From an uncultured Ilumatobacter sp. (GTDB lineage: Bacteria > Actinomycetota > Acidimicrobiia > Acidimicrobiales > Ilumatobacteraceae): a stretch of 64,000 bases of DNA. The DNA lies in assembly GCA_905182555.1 (NCBI GenBank), contig CAJJBX010000017.1, positions 1 through 64,000 of the forward strand, in the 5' to 3' direction. Below are positions 8,594 through 17,936 of the stretch, one piece after another. How positions within the stretch are numbered: the first letter of the stretch is position 1; each line of letters starts with the position of its first letter. The position numbers and the translations under genes were made by a program. The notes under the pieces are model-generated. The model was given only the letters and a program-made list of their open reading frames with translations, did no database searches and was not told the origin of the DNA.

Positions 8594-10840
8594 CTAACCG
8601 GTGGCGGCAGCGGATGCGCTGCCAGGGTTGAGCCGGTAGGCGTCGTAGACCGAGTCGATGTTCTTGATCGTGCGCAACACCGAGTCAAGGTGCGCGGCGT
8701 CGACGAGTTCGAACTCGAAGCGCATTTTCGCCACTCGGTCGGTGCCCGTGATCGTCTGCGACGAGACGATGTTGATCTTGTGCTCTGACAGCGCGATCGC
8801 GACATCAACGAGTAGACGCGACCGGTCGAACGCGGCGACCTCGACAGCAGCGATGAAGGTGGCCCCCGACCGCTCTTCGCCATCCCATTCGACGTCGATG
8901 AGGCGTGTTGCCTGCTCAGCCATCAGAGATACGGCATTGGCACAGTCGCTGCGATGCACGCTCACACCGCGGCCACGGGTGACGAATCCAATAATCGAAT
9001 CGCCCGGCACCGGGGTGCAGCAGTTGGCGAGCCGCACCATCACATCGTCGAGCCCCTCAACGTGAATGCCGAAGCGAGTTTCGCCGTCGGCAGGCTGCTC
9101 GCGGCGAGGAGCGGCAACCGTGAACGGCAGTTGCTCAGCGTCGTCGCCCGACCCGAAGAGACGAGCAATGCGCTGCGCAACGCTCTGCGCAGACACATGA
9201 TGCTCTGCGATGGCCTGCAGGAGTGCGTCGAGATCGACGTAACTCAGCTCTTCGACAACCGCAGCTAATTGCTCGGACTTCCAGATGCGTTGGGCCGACA
9301 AGCCTTCTCGACGGAACTGAGCGGTCAGGTCGTCGCGCCCTGCCTCAATGGTGTCAAGACGTCGTTCACGGCTGAACCACTGACGAATCTTGTTGCGCGC
9401 CCGAGGGGACTCGACGAAGGCCATCCAATCTTGCGACGGGCCAGCGGTTTCAACCTTCGAGGTGAAGATCTCAATGTTGTCGCCGCTCTGCACGACGTGG
9501 TCGAGCGACACCAATCGCCCGTTGACCTTCGACCCGATACAGGCGTGGCCGACTTCGGTGTGTACCGCATAGGCGAAGTCGACAGTGGTCGAACCGACCG
9601 GCAGCGTGATCACTCGGCCCTTGGGTGTGAAGACATAGACCTCGTCTTGTTCGAGGTCTGTTTTCAGACTCTCCATGAATTGGGCGGGGTCTGAAACCTC
9701 TTCCTGCCAATCGATAATGTGGTTGAGCCAGTCGACGTCTTCGGGCAGACCACCGCCGTCTTTGTACGCCCAGTGCGCAGCGACGCCCCATTCGGCTCGC
9801 TGATGCATTTCCTGGGTGCGGATTTGGACCTCGATTGGCTTGCCGGAGGGGCCAATAACGGTGGTGTGCAAACTCTGGTAGAGGTTGAACTTCGGCATCG
9901 CGATGTAGTCCTTGAACCGACCGACAATCGGCCGCCATCGACCGTGAATGCAACCGAGTGCCGCGTAGCAGTCCTTCATCGACGGGACGATCACGCGGAT
10001 GGCAACAAGGTCAAAGATTTCGTCGAACTCCCGGTTCTTTACGACCATCTTTTCGTAGATGCTCCAGAGGTGTTTGCCACGCCCCGTGACTTCAGCATGA
10101 ATGCCCAATTCAACGAGACGGGTACGTACCTCAGCCACGGCCTTGGCCAAGTACATGTCGCGCTCGGGCGTCCGGTTGCTGACAAGATAATCGAGTTCGG
10201 CAAACCGCTTTGGATGCAGCGCAGCAAAGGCCAGGTCTTCGAGTTGCTGCTTCATCTCCTGCATGCCGAGGCGATGGGCCAGCGGTGCGTAAATGTCGAT
10301 GGTCTCCTGGGCCACGCGGTGCTGCTTCTCGAGCGGCATACCGGCCAACGTGCGCATGTTGTGGAGACGGTCAGCGAGCTTGATGACGAGAACTCGGAGA
10401 TCTTTGGCCATCGCCACGAGCATCTTGCGCATCGTGGCGGCCTGCTGCTCTTCGCGGCTGTCAAAACGGATGCGTTCGAGCTTGGTGACACCGTCAACGA
10501 TCGCTGCGACGTCGGCGCCAAAATCCCGCTCCACATCAGCAACCGTGATCTCGGTGTCTTCAACGGCGTCGTGGAGCAGCGCTGCGACAATCGAGATTTC
10601 GTCGAGACCGATGTCGGCAGCAATCTGGGCAACGGCCAGCGGATGGTTGATGTAGCTCTCGCCGCTCCCCCGCCGTTGCGAACCGTGCGCCGCCGAAGCA
10701 ACCCGGAACGCACGGTTGATCGTGGTGATCGGCGCCCGAGGGTGACGGCGGCGATAGGCGGCGAGGAGCGGTGCGAGTTCGATCGCAGTCGCTGCGGTCT
10801 GCGAGCGACGCCAGGGCAGAACTCGATCGGCCGTCCCCAT
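8594..10840 (-). CDS. relA: RelA/SpoT bifunctional (p)ppGpp synthetase/hydrolase
   Basis: Makes and degrades the alarmone (p)ppGpp in amino-acid starvation. The 748-residue product has, in order, the HD hydrolase domain (INHPLAVAQIAADIGLDE, ALLHDAVEDTEIT), the synthetase domain (DLVAIRVIV, GRFKDYIAMPKFNLYQSLHT, EVQIRTQEMHQRAEWGVAAH), a TGS domain (VYVFTPKGRVITLP) and a C-terminal ACT domain. The hydrolase residues HD and ED are present, so it should be a bifunctional Rel like the mycobacterial enzyme. The apt-relA order matches mycobacteria. The apt stop is 2 bp before the relA ATG. Confidence 0.96.
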   Translation of the reverse strand: MGTADRVLPWRRSQTAATAIELAPLLAAYRRRHPRAPITTINRAFRVASAAHGSQRRGSGESYINHPLAVAQIAADIGLDEISIVAALLHDAVEDTEITVADVERDFGADVAAIVDGVTKLERIRFDSREEQQAATMRKMLVAMAKDLRVLVIKLADRLHNMRTLAGMPLEKQHRVAQETIDIYAPLAHRLGMQEMKQQLEDLAFAALHPKRFAELDYLVSNRTPERDMYLAKAVAEVRTRLVELGIHAEVTGRGKHLWSIYEKMVVKNREFDEIFDLVAIRVIVPSMKDCYAALGCIHGRWRPIVGRFKDYIAMPKFNLYQSLHTTVIGPSGKPIEVQIRTQEMHQRAEWGVAAHWAYKDGGGLPEDVDWLNHIIDWQEEVSDPAQFMESLKTDLEQDEVYVFTPKGRVITLPVGSTTVDFAYAVHTEVGHACIGSKVNGRLVSLDHVVQSGDNIEIFTSKVETAGPSQDWMAFVESPRARNKIRQWFSRERRLDTIEAGRDDLTAQFRREGLSAQRIWKSEQLAAVVEELSYVDLDALLQAIAEHHVSAQSVAQRIARLFGSGDDAEQLPFTVAAPRREQPADGETRFGIHVEGLDDVMVRLANCCTPVPGDSIIGFVTRGRGVSVHRSDCANAVSLMAEQATRLIDVEWDGEERSGATFIAAVEVAAFDRSRLLVDVAIALSEHKINIVSSQTITGTDRVAKMRFEFELVDAAHLDSVLRTIKNIDSVYDAYRLNPGSASAAATG

Positions 10841-10842
10841 GA

Positions 10843-11370
10843 TCAGTAGTGCAGCAATGCCTTCGCGGGTCGATCGCCGAGTTTCACTCGGCCACCAAGT
10901 TCGTCGATCTCGATGAGGAACGCCAGGCCGGCAACAACGCCACCGAGCGCCTCAACGAGCTTCGCCGTGGCTGCCGCCGTGCCACCTGTGGCAAGTACGT
11001 CGTCGACAATCAGAATCCGCTCGCCAGGATGGATGGCGTCACGGTGGATCTCAAGCTTGTCGCTGCCGTATTCGAGGCTGTACTCCTCGCGGACAACGGC
11101 CCACGGAAGTTTGCCCGCCTTGCGCACCGGCACGAAGCCTGCACCGGCTCGATACGCAACCGCTGCACCAAATATGAACCCACGTGCTTCGACCCCGACC
11201 ACATGGTCGATCGCAACGCCCTCGAACTGTTCGACCATGCCATCGACAGCCTGAGCCAAGGCAGCAGCGTTGCCGAGGAGCGGCGTGATGTCTCGAAACG
11301 TCACCCCGTCGATCGGGTAGTCAGCGATATCGCGTACATAACTCCGAAGGGAGCTCTGATCGGCTGTCAT
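10843..11370 (-). CDS. apt: Adenine phosphoribosyltransferase
   Basis: Salvages adenine to AMP with PRPP in the cytoplasm. The 175 residues contain the type I PRTase PRPP loop ILIVDDVLATGGTAAAT, the N-terminal FRDITPLLGN and the GFVPVRKAGKLP segment. Length is normal. It lies between secF and relA, as in mycobacteria, and ends 2 bp before the relA start, so the two are very likely cotranscribed. The ATG at 11370 is the chosen start (MTADQSSLRSYVRDIADYP). Confidence 0.96.
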   Translation of the reverse strand: MTADQSSLRSYVRDIADYPIDGVTFRDITPLLGNAAALAQAVDGMVEQFEGVAIDHVVGVEARGFIFGAAVAYRAGAGFVPVRKAGKLPWAVVREEYSLEYGSDKLEIHRDAIHPGERILIVDDVLATGGTAAATAKLVEALGGVVAGLAFLIEIDELGGRVKLGDRPAKALLHY

Positions 11371-11400
11371 ACGGTGAGGTTATCCGCCGTCACGATGAGC

Positions 11401-12567
11401 TCAGCGACGCTTCTTCTTGCGCGGCCTCGGCGGATGCGTCAGCAGCCGTCCCGCAGGCTCAAGCACTGCCGCCGTCTTCACATCGTCATCATGACTTGCA
11501 CCCTTGGCATTGCTCTCACCGTCAGCGCTTCCGACTGTTGCTCCAACACGTCCAGTCACACCGCTGCCAATCACGGCGGCGCGCAGGTTGTCACCCGTGA
11601 GCCGCTCACGGCGGGCCTTGCGACCGACATTCGACTTGAGCCCTGCAAGCAGCGGCGTAGCAACGAAGATCGAGGAGTAAATGCCCGAGATCATGCCGAT
11701 AAGCAGTGCCAGCCCGAACTCACGCAGCGTGACGGCGCCGAGCAGACCCGACCCGATAAGCAACAGCGAAATGACGGGGATGATCGACGAGATACTCGTG
11801 TTGATCGACCGCATCAGAACCTGGTTCATCGAGATGTTGACGATGTCCTCGTACGGCATGCGCACGCCGGCATACTTGCCCTCGTTCTCGCGCACGCGGT
11901 CAAAGACAACAATCGTGTCGTACAACGAGTAGCCGAGGATGGTCAGGAAGGCAATCACCGTTCCCGGTGTGACCTCAAAGCCGAACAGCGAATATGCACC
12001 GACCACGACGAGGACGTCGTGTGCCATCGCAGCTAGCGCTGCGAGCGCCATTCGCCATTCGAAGCGGATCGAGATGAAGATCGACACGACGATCAAGAAG
12101 ATGATGAGTGCACGGACGGCCTTGTCTGTGATCTCACCACCCCAGGTCGAACTGGTGAATGAGAAGTTGACATCGTCGGTCTCAACGCCGGCAGCCTCAG
12201 CAAAAGCATTGGTGATCTGCACGGCGTTGTCCTGCGGCACCTCTTCGATCTGCACGGTGATGAGGTCGGTCGTATCGGATGAACGGCGCTGAATGCGAGC
12301 ACCGTTGGTCGATACGCCGTTGTCCTCAAGCACGGCCTTGGCTTCGTCGACGCCGAAAATTTCACTCGCCGGGATGTCCCAGGCGTCGCCGCCTTCAAAG
12401 TCGAGGCCGAGGTCAAGCCCGCGTGTAAACAGCGAGCCGACGGTCGCGAGGAGAACGACGATGGCAATGACGAAGCCAATGCGTCGGCGTCCGTAGAAAT
12501 CGACGGCTGTCTGGCCACGGAAGAGTCGGCCGAGGCCCGATGATGCAATCTGGTTACCACGGCTCAT
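11401..12567 (-). CDS. secF: Preprotein translocase subunit SecF
   Basis: Membrane partner of SecD that uses the proton gradient to help pull proteins through SecYEG. The start is the ATG at 12567 (MSRGNQIASSGL), whose ATGA overlaps the secD stop; a longer frame upstream is ignored. It has a first helix (RRIGFVIAIVVLLATVGSLF), the family motif GLDLGLDFEGGDAWD, a periplasmic domain, and five C-terminal helices with ALRALIIFL-type and TILGYSLYDTIVVFDRVREN signatures. The tail is long and basic, ending in PRPRKKKRR. Length is about 388 residues. The yajC-secD-secF-apt-relA order is actinobacterial. Confidence 0.96.
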   Translation of the reverse strand: MSRGNQIASSGLGRLFRGQTAVDFYGRRRIGFVIAIVVLLATVGSLFTRGLDLGLDFEGGDAWDIPASEIFGVDEAKAVLEDNGVSTNGARIQRRSSDTTDLITVQIEEVPQDNAVQITNAFAEAAGVETDDVNFSFTSSTWGGEITDKAVRALIIFLIVVSIFISIRFEWRMALAALAAMAHDVLVVVGAYSLFGFEVTPGTVIAFLTILGYSLYDTIVVFDRVRENEGKYAGVRMPYEDIVNISMNQVLMRSINTSISSIIPVISLLLIGSGLLGAVTLREFGLALLIGMISGIYSSIFVATPLLAGLKSNVGRKARRERLTGDNLRAAVIGSGVTGRVGATVGSADGESNAKGASHDDDVKTAAVLEPAGRLLTHPPRPRKKKRR

Positions 12568-14171
12568 GACGACGCCACCTCCAGCCCGAACGCCCGTTTG
12601 CCAACCATGAACTTGCTCCTCGCAATCAGCAACACCGCAGGTCGGGTGAAGAAGAAGCACACGAAGAGGTCACACATCGTCGTAATGCCGAGATACAGCG
12701 CGAAGCCACGCACCGAGCCGACACTCAGCGAGAACAGGATCAGCGCACCAATGATCGACACGAGGTCGGCCGACCAGATCGTGCGCCACGTGCTGTTGAA
12801 GCTCCGCGGGGCTGCGTTGCGCAGCGTACGGCCGTTGCGAATCTCGTCTTTCATGCGCTCGAAGAAGACGACGTAACTGTCGACGGTGACGCCGATCGCC
12901 ACGATGATGCCGGTCACGCCCGCCAAACTGAGCGCGTAGTTCGTTGCACCCGACACGAAGGCTGCAGCGCTGTACACCGCCATTGCCCAGACGGTGAGCC
13001 CACCAATGATCACGAGAGCGAGCCAGCGGTAGTAGGCAACGAGGAAGGCGAGCACCAATGCCAAGCCAATAAGGCCAGCGATGATGGCGGCCCGGAGCGA
13101 ATCGCCACCAGCCGATGCAGAAACTGTGCGGGTTTCTTGCGGCGTTACTTGCACGGGGAAGGCACCGCGGTTGAGTACGTCGCTCAACTGATCGGCTTCC
13201 TCCTGGGTGAAGCTGCCGGTGATCGAGACAGAGCCGTCGAAGACGGGAACGTTGACAACCGGAGCTGACTGGACGATGCCATCGAGAACAATGGCGATCT
13301 GGCCGGGCCGGCCGGAGCCGTCGGTGTCAACGCCCGTGGACGGGCAGCTCGCTAGACGGTTGAAGCATTGGGTGGCGAGGCCGTTCCACGCATCTTCGCC
13401 GTCGGCACGAAGGTCGACCGAGACGCTGAACTGACCGAACTGGCCAAGCTGCACCGAGGCGCTGTCGCGTTCGAAGACTTCGCCGCTGGCCTGCGACGGT
13501 CCGGCACAGAGCGCGCCGCCGTCGAGAGTCGGGAGGAACTCGGCGCCTGCGATGGTCGGTGTCGGCGTGGGAGCCAAATCAATCGGTGCCTCGCCAACTG
13601 GATCTGAGTCAGCAGGGGCATCGGGATCGGCATCGGGATCGGGCGCCGACCGCCGGAAGCTGGTTTTGGCTTCATCGTTGAGGAAGCCGATGCTCTCTTC
13701 TTCTACGGGAGGCGTCACTTCGTCCGCCGGGTCACCGTCGACGGTGATTGTTCCGTCGCTGCCGAGGACTCGTCCGTCGGCGATGGTCTCATCGGTCGAG
13801 ACCGCCGGAATCGAGGCGGAGCACTCGGTGAAGTTGACAACGGCTCGCAACTCGACGATGCCAGACACGCTGACGCTGCGCAGTGCCTCTTCCTTGTCTT
13901 TCACGCCCGGGAGGTCGACAACGATGTTCGAACCCTGGACGCGGACGTCGGGTTCAGCGACACCGCTGCGCTCCAGTGACGACCGCACGAGGTCACGGAC
14001 GACGAGCAGATCGTCACCGGTCGCACCCTCTTCAGGGGCGAGGATGACCGACAGGCCACCCTGCAGGTCGAGACCGAGAATCGGCGCATTACTCGTTGCA
14101 ATGTTGCCAGCGAGCGCTGCAATGACGGCCACCACGGTGGCAATGAGTGAGAACCAGAGACGGCGTTTCAT
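12564..14171 (-). CDS. secD: Preprotein translocase subunit SecD
   Basis: Partner of SecF in the Sec machinery. The ATG at 14171 (MKRRLWFSLIATVVAV) puts the first membrane helix at the N-terminus; a TTG at 14183 overlapping the yajC stop is possible. It shows GLDLQGGLSVIL after helix 1, the large periplasmic region, and the helix bundle with GVTVDSYVVFFERMKDEIRNG. An acidic, Pro-rich insert around residues 180-215 (PDPDADPDAPADSDPVG) lies in the periplasmic region and is probably a disordered linker. It overlaps secF by 4 bp. Confidence 0.96.
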   Translation of the reverse strand: MKRRLWFSLIATVVAVIAALAGNIATSNAPILGLDLQGGLSVILAPEEGATGDDLLVVRDLVRSSLERSGVAEPDVRVQGSNIVVDLPGVKDKEEALRSVSVSGIVELRAVVNFTECSASIPAVSTDETIADGRVLGSDGTITVDGDPADEVTPPVEEESIGFLNDEAKTSFRRSAPDPDADPDAPADSDPVGEAPIDLAPTPTPTIAGAEFLPTLDGGALCAGPSQASGEVFERDSASVQLGQFGQFSVSVDLRADGEDAWNGLATQCFNRLASCPSTGVDTDGSGRPGQIAIVLDGIVQSAPVVNVPVFDGSVSITGSFTQEEADQLSDVLNRGAFPVQVTPQETRTVSASAGGDSLRAAIIAGLIGLALVLAFLVAYYRWLALVIIGGLTVWAMAVYSAAAFVSGATNYALSLAGVTGIIVAIGVTVDSYVVFFERMKDEIRNGRTLRNAAPRSFNSTWRTIWSADLVSIIGALILFSLSVGSVRGFALYLGITTMCDLFVCFFFTRPAVLLIARSKFMVGKRAFGLEVASS

Positions 14172-14179
14172 CGAAAGGT

Positions 14180-14587
14180 TCAATCCTCGGTTGACGCCGG
14201 AGCGTCTGCTGAGCCGTTGTCGTCGGCATCGACGACTTCTTCGGCTACGGCTTCTTCGGCCACGGCGTCGTCGGCCTCGAGGTCGGTGACGCTCTGGATC
14301 GCGGCACGAGCGATGCGGATTTGCACATCGTCATCGATCTCGAGCCAGAAACGATTCGGCCCGTCCTCGCCGGTAATCGTGCCGAAGACGCCAGAAGTAG
14401 TTACCACGTCCTGGCCGACCTCGACGGATTTCTGGAGATCCTGCTGATCACGCATCCGCTTCCGCTGCGGGCGGATCATCAGGAAGTACATGGCAACGAG
14501 AATCAGCGGCAGAAACAGGAACGAAAGAATCGAACTACCGCCGGAGTCGGCATTGGCAAAAATGGTTGTCGCGAGAGTTGATGGCAT
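14180..14587 (-). CDS. yajC: Preprotein translocase subunit YajC
   Basis: Small single-helix membrane protein associated with SecDF. Of 135 residues, the N-terminal helix is ILSFLFLPLILVAMYFLMI, followed by the typical RPQRKRMRDQQDLQKSVEVG and DVVTTSGVFGTI of the family. The C-terminus is a long acidic, Ala-rich tail (DADDNGSADAPASTED) that is longer than in many homologues. It is the first gene of yajC-secD-secF, and its stop lies 9 bp before the secD ATG. Confidence 0.93.
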   Translation of the reverse strand: MPSTLATTIFANADSGGSSILSFLFLPLILVAMYFLMIRPQRKRMRDQQDLQKSVEVGQDVVTTSGVFGTITGEDGPNRFWLEIDDDVQIRIARAAIQSVTDLEADDAVAEEAVAEEVVDADDNGSADAPASTED

Positions 14588-14666
14588 ATCGGCATGCGAT
14601 CCTACCGCCGCTACCGGGTTGACATGGCGATGTCGTCACTTGACTGCCCAGTTGTTGTCGAAGTTG

Positions 14667-15764
14667 TCAGCCCCAGACGTCGAGTACGTCGCTGCGGAGC
14701 GCATCGAACGTGCTGTCTGCGATGGCAACTCGCATGCGCTGCATCAGGTCAATCGTCCACGCCACGTTGTGAATCGTTAACAGCCGCGACGCTGTTGGTT
14801 CACCGACCTGCAGAAGGTGGCGGATGTAGCCGCGGCTATGTCGAGCGCAGATTTCACAGGGGCAAGTCGTGTCGAGCGGCTCGTCAAGTTCGGCGTTACG
14901 GGCCGCTTTCGCTTGGAAGCGACCCGTCGAGGTGAGGGCTGTGCCGTGGCGGCCGAGGCGCGTCTGCATCACGCAGTCAAACTGATCGACGCCGAGCGCT
15001 ACAGCTTCGACCAGCGAGGCCGGGTCGCCGACCCCCATCAAATAGCGAGGCTGATCAGCCGGAAGGTGCTCAATAGCGGCAGCCAGTGCTGGCAACATCT
15101 GCTCGCGAGACTCGCCAACTGACAGGCCGCCAATTCCGTAGCCGTCGAAGCCGATCTCGACAGTTCGCTGCGCACTCTCGGCACGCAGGGTCTCACTGAT
15201 GCCACCCTGCACGATGCCAAAGAGCGACTGGTCGGTACGAGAATGAGCAGCCTTGGCCCGACGGGCCCAATCGTTCGTGCGCTCGAGGGCCAAGCGGATC
15301 ACTTCTGGCGGGCTCGGCAATGGTGGGCAGACGTCGAGCACCATCTGGATGTCAGCACCGAGTTGCTGCTGGACATCGACAGCGATCTCGGGCGTGAACC
15401 GATGAGTTGAGCCGTCGTACGTGCTCTTGAAGGTGACTCCTTCGTCGTCGACCTTCGGGTCGAGCGAAAACACCTGGAACCCACCCGAGTCGGTGAGCGT
15501 GAGGCCATCCCAGCCGGAAAACTTGCCCAGGCCACCAAACTTGGCAATGAGTTCTGCACCCGGCCGCAGCATCAGGTGGTAGGTGTTGCCGAGCACGATT
15601 TCGGCGCCGAGGCGTTCGTAGTCTGCAGCGCTGAGGTGCTTGATCGCTCCTCTGGTGCCGACCGGCATGAACAGCGGCGTTTGATACGTGCCGCTGGCCG
15701 TGCTTGCGGTGCCCACGCGGGCAGCACCGTGTGTGGCTTCGACGTCAAGTTGCACCCGGTACAT
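14667..15764 (-). CDS. tgt: tRNA-guanine transglycosylase
   Basis: Exchanges guanine 34 of tRNAs with GUN anticodons for a queuosine precursor. The 365-residue product has DSGGFQVFSL with the active-site Asp, the FGIVQGG segment, MGVGDP, the second Asp in GVDQFDCVMQTRLGRHG, and the zinc site CPCEIC with a His in LTIHN. The RLGRHG variant replaces the RNARNG of proteobacterial enzymes and may be lineage-typical. It follows queA by 12 bp, so the last two steps of tRNA queuosine assembly are encoded together. No preQ1 synthesis genes are in the window. Confidence 0.95.
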   Translation of the reverse strand: MYRVQLDVEATHGAARVGTASTASGTYQTPLFMPVGTRGAIKHLSAADYERLGAEIVLGNTYHLMLRPGAELIAKFGGLGKFSGWDGLTLTDSGGFQVFSLDPKVDDEGVTFKSTYDGSTHRFTPEIAVDVQQQLGADIQMVLDVCPPLPSPPEVIRLALERTNDWARRAKAAHSRTDQSLFGIVQGGISETLRAESAQRTVEIGFDGYGIGGLSVGESREQMLPALAAAIEHLPADQPRYLMGVGDPASLVEAVALGVDQFDCVMQTRLGRHGTALTSTGRFQAKAARNAELDEPLDTTCPCEICARHSRGYIRHLLQVGEPTASRLLTIHNVAWTIDLMQRMRVAIADSTFDALRSDVLDVWG

Positions 15765-15776
15765 AGGGCAACGACG

Positions 15777-16781
15777 CTACCGACTGGAGCGTTCGAGCAG
15801 CATGGCGTCACCAAAGCTCAGAAATCGGTACTCACGCTGGATTGCTTCTGCATACAGCTCGCGCCAGCCCGGGCCGGCGAACGCATCGATCATCATGAGC
15901 AGCGTGGTCTTTGGAAGGTGGAAGTTCGTCAGCAGCACGTCGACGACCTGCCAGTCGAAGCCTTCGTGGATGAAGATGTTCGTTCGGCCGGAGAGCTCGC
16001 CAAGCTTGGCGGCTGACTCAAGCGCCCGCACCGCAGTAGTCCCCACGGCAACAACACGGCTACCTGCCGCGTGCGTGTCGATGCACTGCTGCATCGTTTC
16101 CGGCGGCACGCGATAGCGCTCGGTGTGCATTGGATGGTCGAGCGGATTGTCTGTGCTGATCGGCTGAAACGTGTCGAGCCCAACAACGAGTTCAACGGTC
16201 GCACGATTCACGCCCCGGGCATCGAGCCGGTCGAAGAGTTCGGGGGTGAAGTGGAGGCCGGCGGTGGGGGCGGCGATGGCACCATCCTCTTTTGCGTAGA
16301 CCGTTTGGTAGCGTTCGCGGTCGGCTTTCTCGGGCTCGCGCTCCATGTAGTGTGGGAGGGCGAGTTGGCCGACTTTGTCGAGATCGGGTGGGTTGTCCCA
16401 GCGGATGAGCCGCTCACCTTTGTCATTCGTCTCGATGACGGTGCCGGTGCTGGAGCCGACTTTGATGGTGCGGCCCGGCTTCAGCTTCTTACCCGGTCGA
16501 ACGAGCGCTTCCCATTCGGTGCGCGCCCCGTTGGTTGCCTCGAGCAGCAAGACTTCAGCCGCTCCCCCGGTGGCCCGACGAAGCTTGAGGCGAGCAGGGA
16601 TCACACGCGTTTCGTTGACGACCAGTAGATCGCCGGGCAGCAACAGGTCGGCCAGGTCAGAGACATGCAGATGTCGGACCGGATTGCCCGCAACCAACAA
16701 CCGGGCCGAATCACGTGGTTCGATTGGAGTCTGCGCTATCCGCTCGCCAGGCAACACGTAGTCAAAATCAGACAGCTGCAC
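15777..16781 (-). CDS. queA: S-adenosylmethionine:tRNA ribosyltransferase-isomerase
   Basis: Adds the cyclopentene ring precursor (epoxyqueuosine) to preQ1-modified tRNA using S-adenosylmethionine. The 334 residues begin at a GTG (MQLSDFDYVLPGERIAQ) and include PRDSARLLV, LLVVNETRVIPARL, GAIAAPTAGLHFTPEL and ALESAAKLGEL, ending with FLSFGDAMLLER. This is the full normal length for the family. It lies between ruvB and tgt, a conserved order (ruvCAB-queA-tgt-yajC-secDF). Confidence 0.96.
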   Translation of the reverse strand: MQLSDFDYVLPGERIAQTPIEPRDSARLLVAGNPVRHLHVSDLADLLLPGDLLVVNETRVIPARLKLRRATGGAAEVLLLEATNGARTEWEALVRPGKKLKPGRTIKVGSSTGTVIETNDKGERLIRWDNPPDLDKVGQLALPHYMEREPEKADRERYQTVYAKEDGAIAAPTAGLHFTPELFDRLDARGVNRATVELVVGLDTFQPISTDNPLDHPMHTERYRVPPETMQQCIDTHAAGSRVVAVGTTAVRALESAAKLGELSGRTNIFIHEGFDWQVVDVLLTNFHLPKTTLLMMIDAFAGPGWRELYAEAIQREYRFLSFGDAMLLERSSR

Positions 16782-16878
16782 ACAACGATGCTACGGACGA
16801 CAGCACAACCGGCACCCCCCACCAGTTCCTTCATCACTTTCGAGTCGTTGACGCAGCAATCGGACGCTCTGACCCCAA

Positions 16879-17917
16879 TCAATCGAAAAGAGAGCCGTTG
16901 GTAACTTTCAGGGGTGCGGTGATGCCGATGTGTTCGTAGGCCGCAGCGAGCGCCACTCGGCCACGAGGAGTGCGCGCAATCATCCCCTGGGTGATCAAGA
17001 ACGGCTCGTACACATCTTCAACTGTCTCCGGCTGCTCGCCGATACTGATTGCCAGGGTGGACAGGCCGACAGGCCCGCCGGTGAACTGGCCACAGAGCGC
17101 TGTGAGGAGCGCCCTATCGACTTTGTCGAGGCCGCGGTTGTCGACGCCGAAAAGCTACCCTCCAGCCTCGGCCACGTCGGCGGATAGTTGGTAGATGATC
17201 AGATCGAGTACAGATCGGGTTAACACGGCGCAGGAGCCGATTGGCGATACGCGGTGTGCCGCGGGACCGGCGAGCGATCTCGAACGCTCCCTTCGAATCG
17301 ATTTCGATCTCGAAGATGCCAGCCGCACGTTCGACAATTGCCTGTAGTTCGACGTGGTCGTAGTAGTCGAGCCGGGCAACAAGGCCAAACCGGTCGCGCA
17401 ACGGGCCAGTGATCATGCCGGTCCGAGTGGTGGCCCCCACGAGCGTGAACGGCGGCATTGTGAGCCGAATACTCGATGCTGCCGGGCCCTTCCCGACAAC
17501 GATGTCGAGCTGAAAGTCTTCCATCGCCGGATAGAGGATCTCCTCGACGGCACGGTTGAGTCGATGGATCTCGTCGATGAATAGCACGTCACCGTCTTCG
17601 AGTTTCGTCAAGATCGCTGCGAGATCACCAGCTCGTTCGAGCGCAGGGCCCGACGTGACGTGGATCCGGGTGCCCATCTCGGTGGCCACGATGCTGGCCA
17701 GCGTGGTCTTGCCAAGGCCGGGCGGGCCAGCGAACAACAGATGATCAACCGCTTGCTCGCGAAGACGAGCAGCCTCCATGACAATCTTCAGGTGTTCTTT
17801 GAGTTCGCTCTGCCCAACGAACTCCTCGAGCGCTCGCGGCCGAATACCAACTTCAAGTTCTTCCTCGTCGACATTTTCCGAGTGCCCGACGCCGGGGTCG
17901 AGAAATTCGTCACGCAT
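16879..17917 (-). CDS. ruvB: Holliday junction branch migration ATPase RuvB, internally disrupted
   Basis: RuvB forms hexameric rings that drive branch migration with RuvA. The N-terminal part is intact: GPPGLGKTT (Walker A), DEIHRLN (Walker B), [18 protein letters not shown] (sensor region) and [14 protein letters not shown]. The C-terminal winged helix resumes in another frame as [39 protein letters not shown] and GSLFD before the stop. Between them about 25 residues of conserved sequence are missing and about 70 bp of unrelated DNA is present with stops in the expected frame. It lies after ruvA by 19 bp. The break is likely an assembly fault. Confidence 0.9.
17152..17224. other. Unrelated short segment inside ruvB
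   Basis: Between LLRRV and FGVDNRGL of RuvB the expected RDFA-type residues cannot be found in any frame. One minus-strand frame reads [22 protein letters not shown]-stop. The stretch near 17185-17225 is A+T-richer than its neighbours. The ADVAEAG part may still be native RuvB, so the foreign piece could be as short as about 45 bp. Boundaries are uncertain. Confidence 0.5.
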
Positions 17918-17936
17918 GAGAGCCCACCTTGGTTCG

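Noticed and set aside
9719-10849. 376-codon plus-strand frame opposite relA
   Set aside because: The minus strand encodes a full, conserved RelA; the plus frame is the usual antisense shadow.
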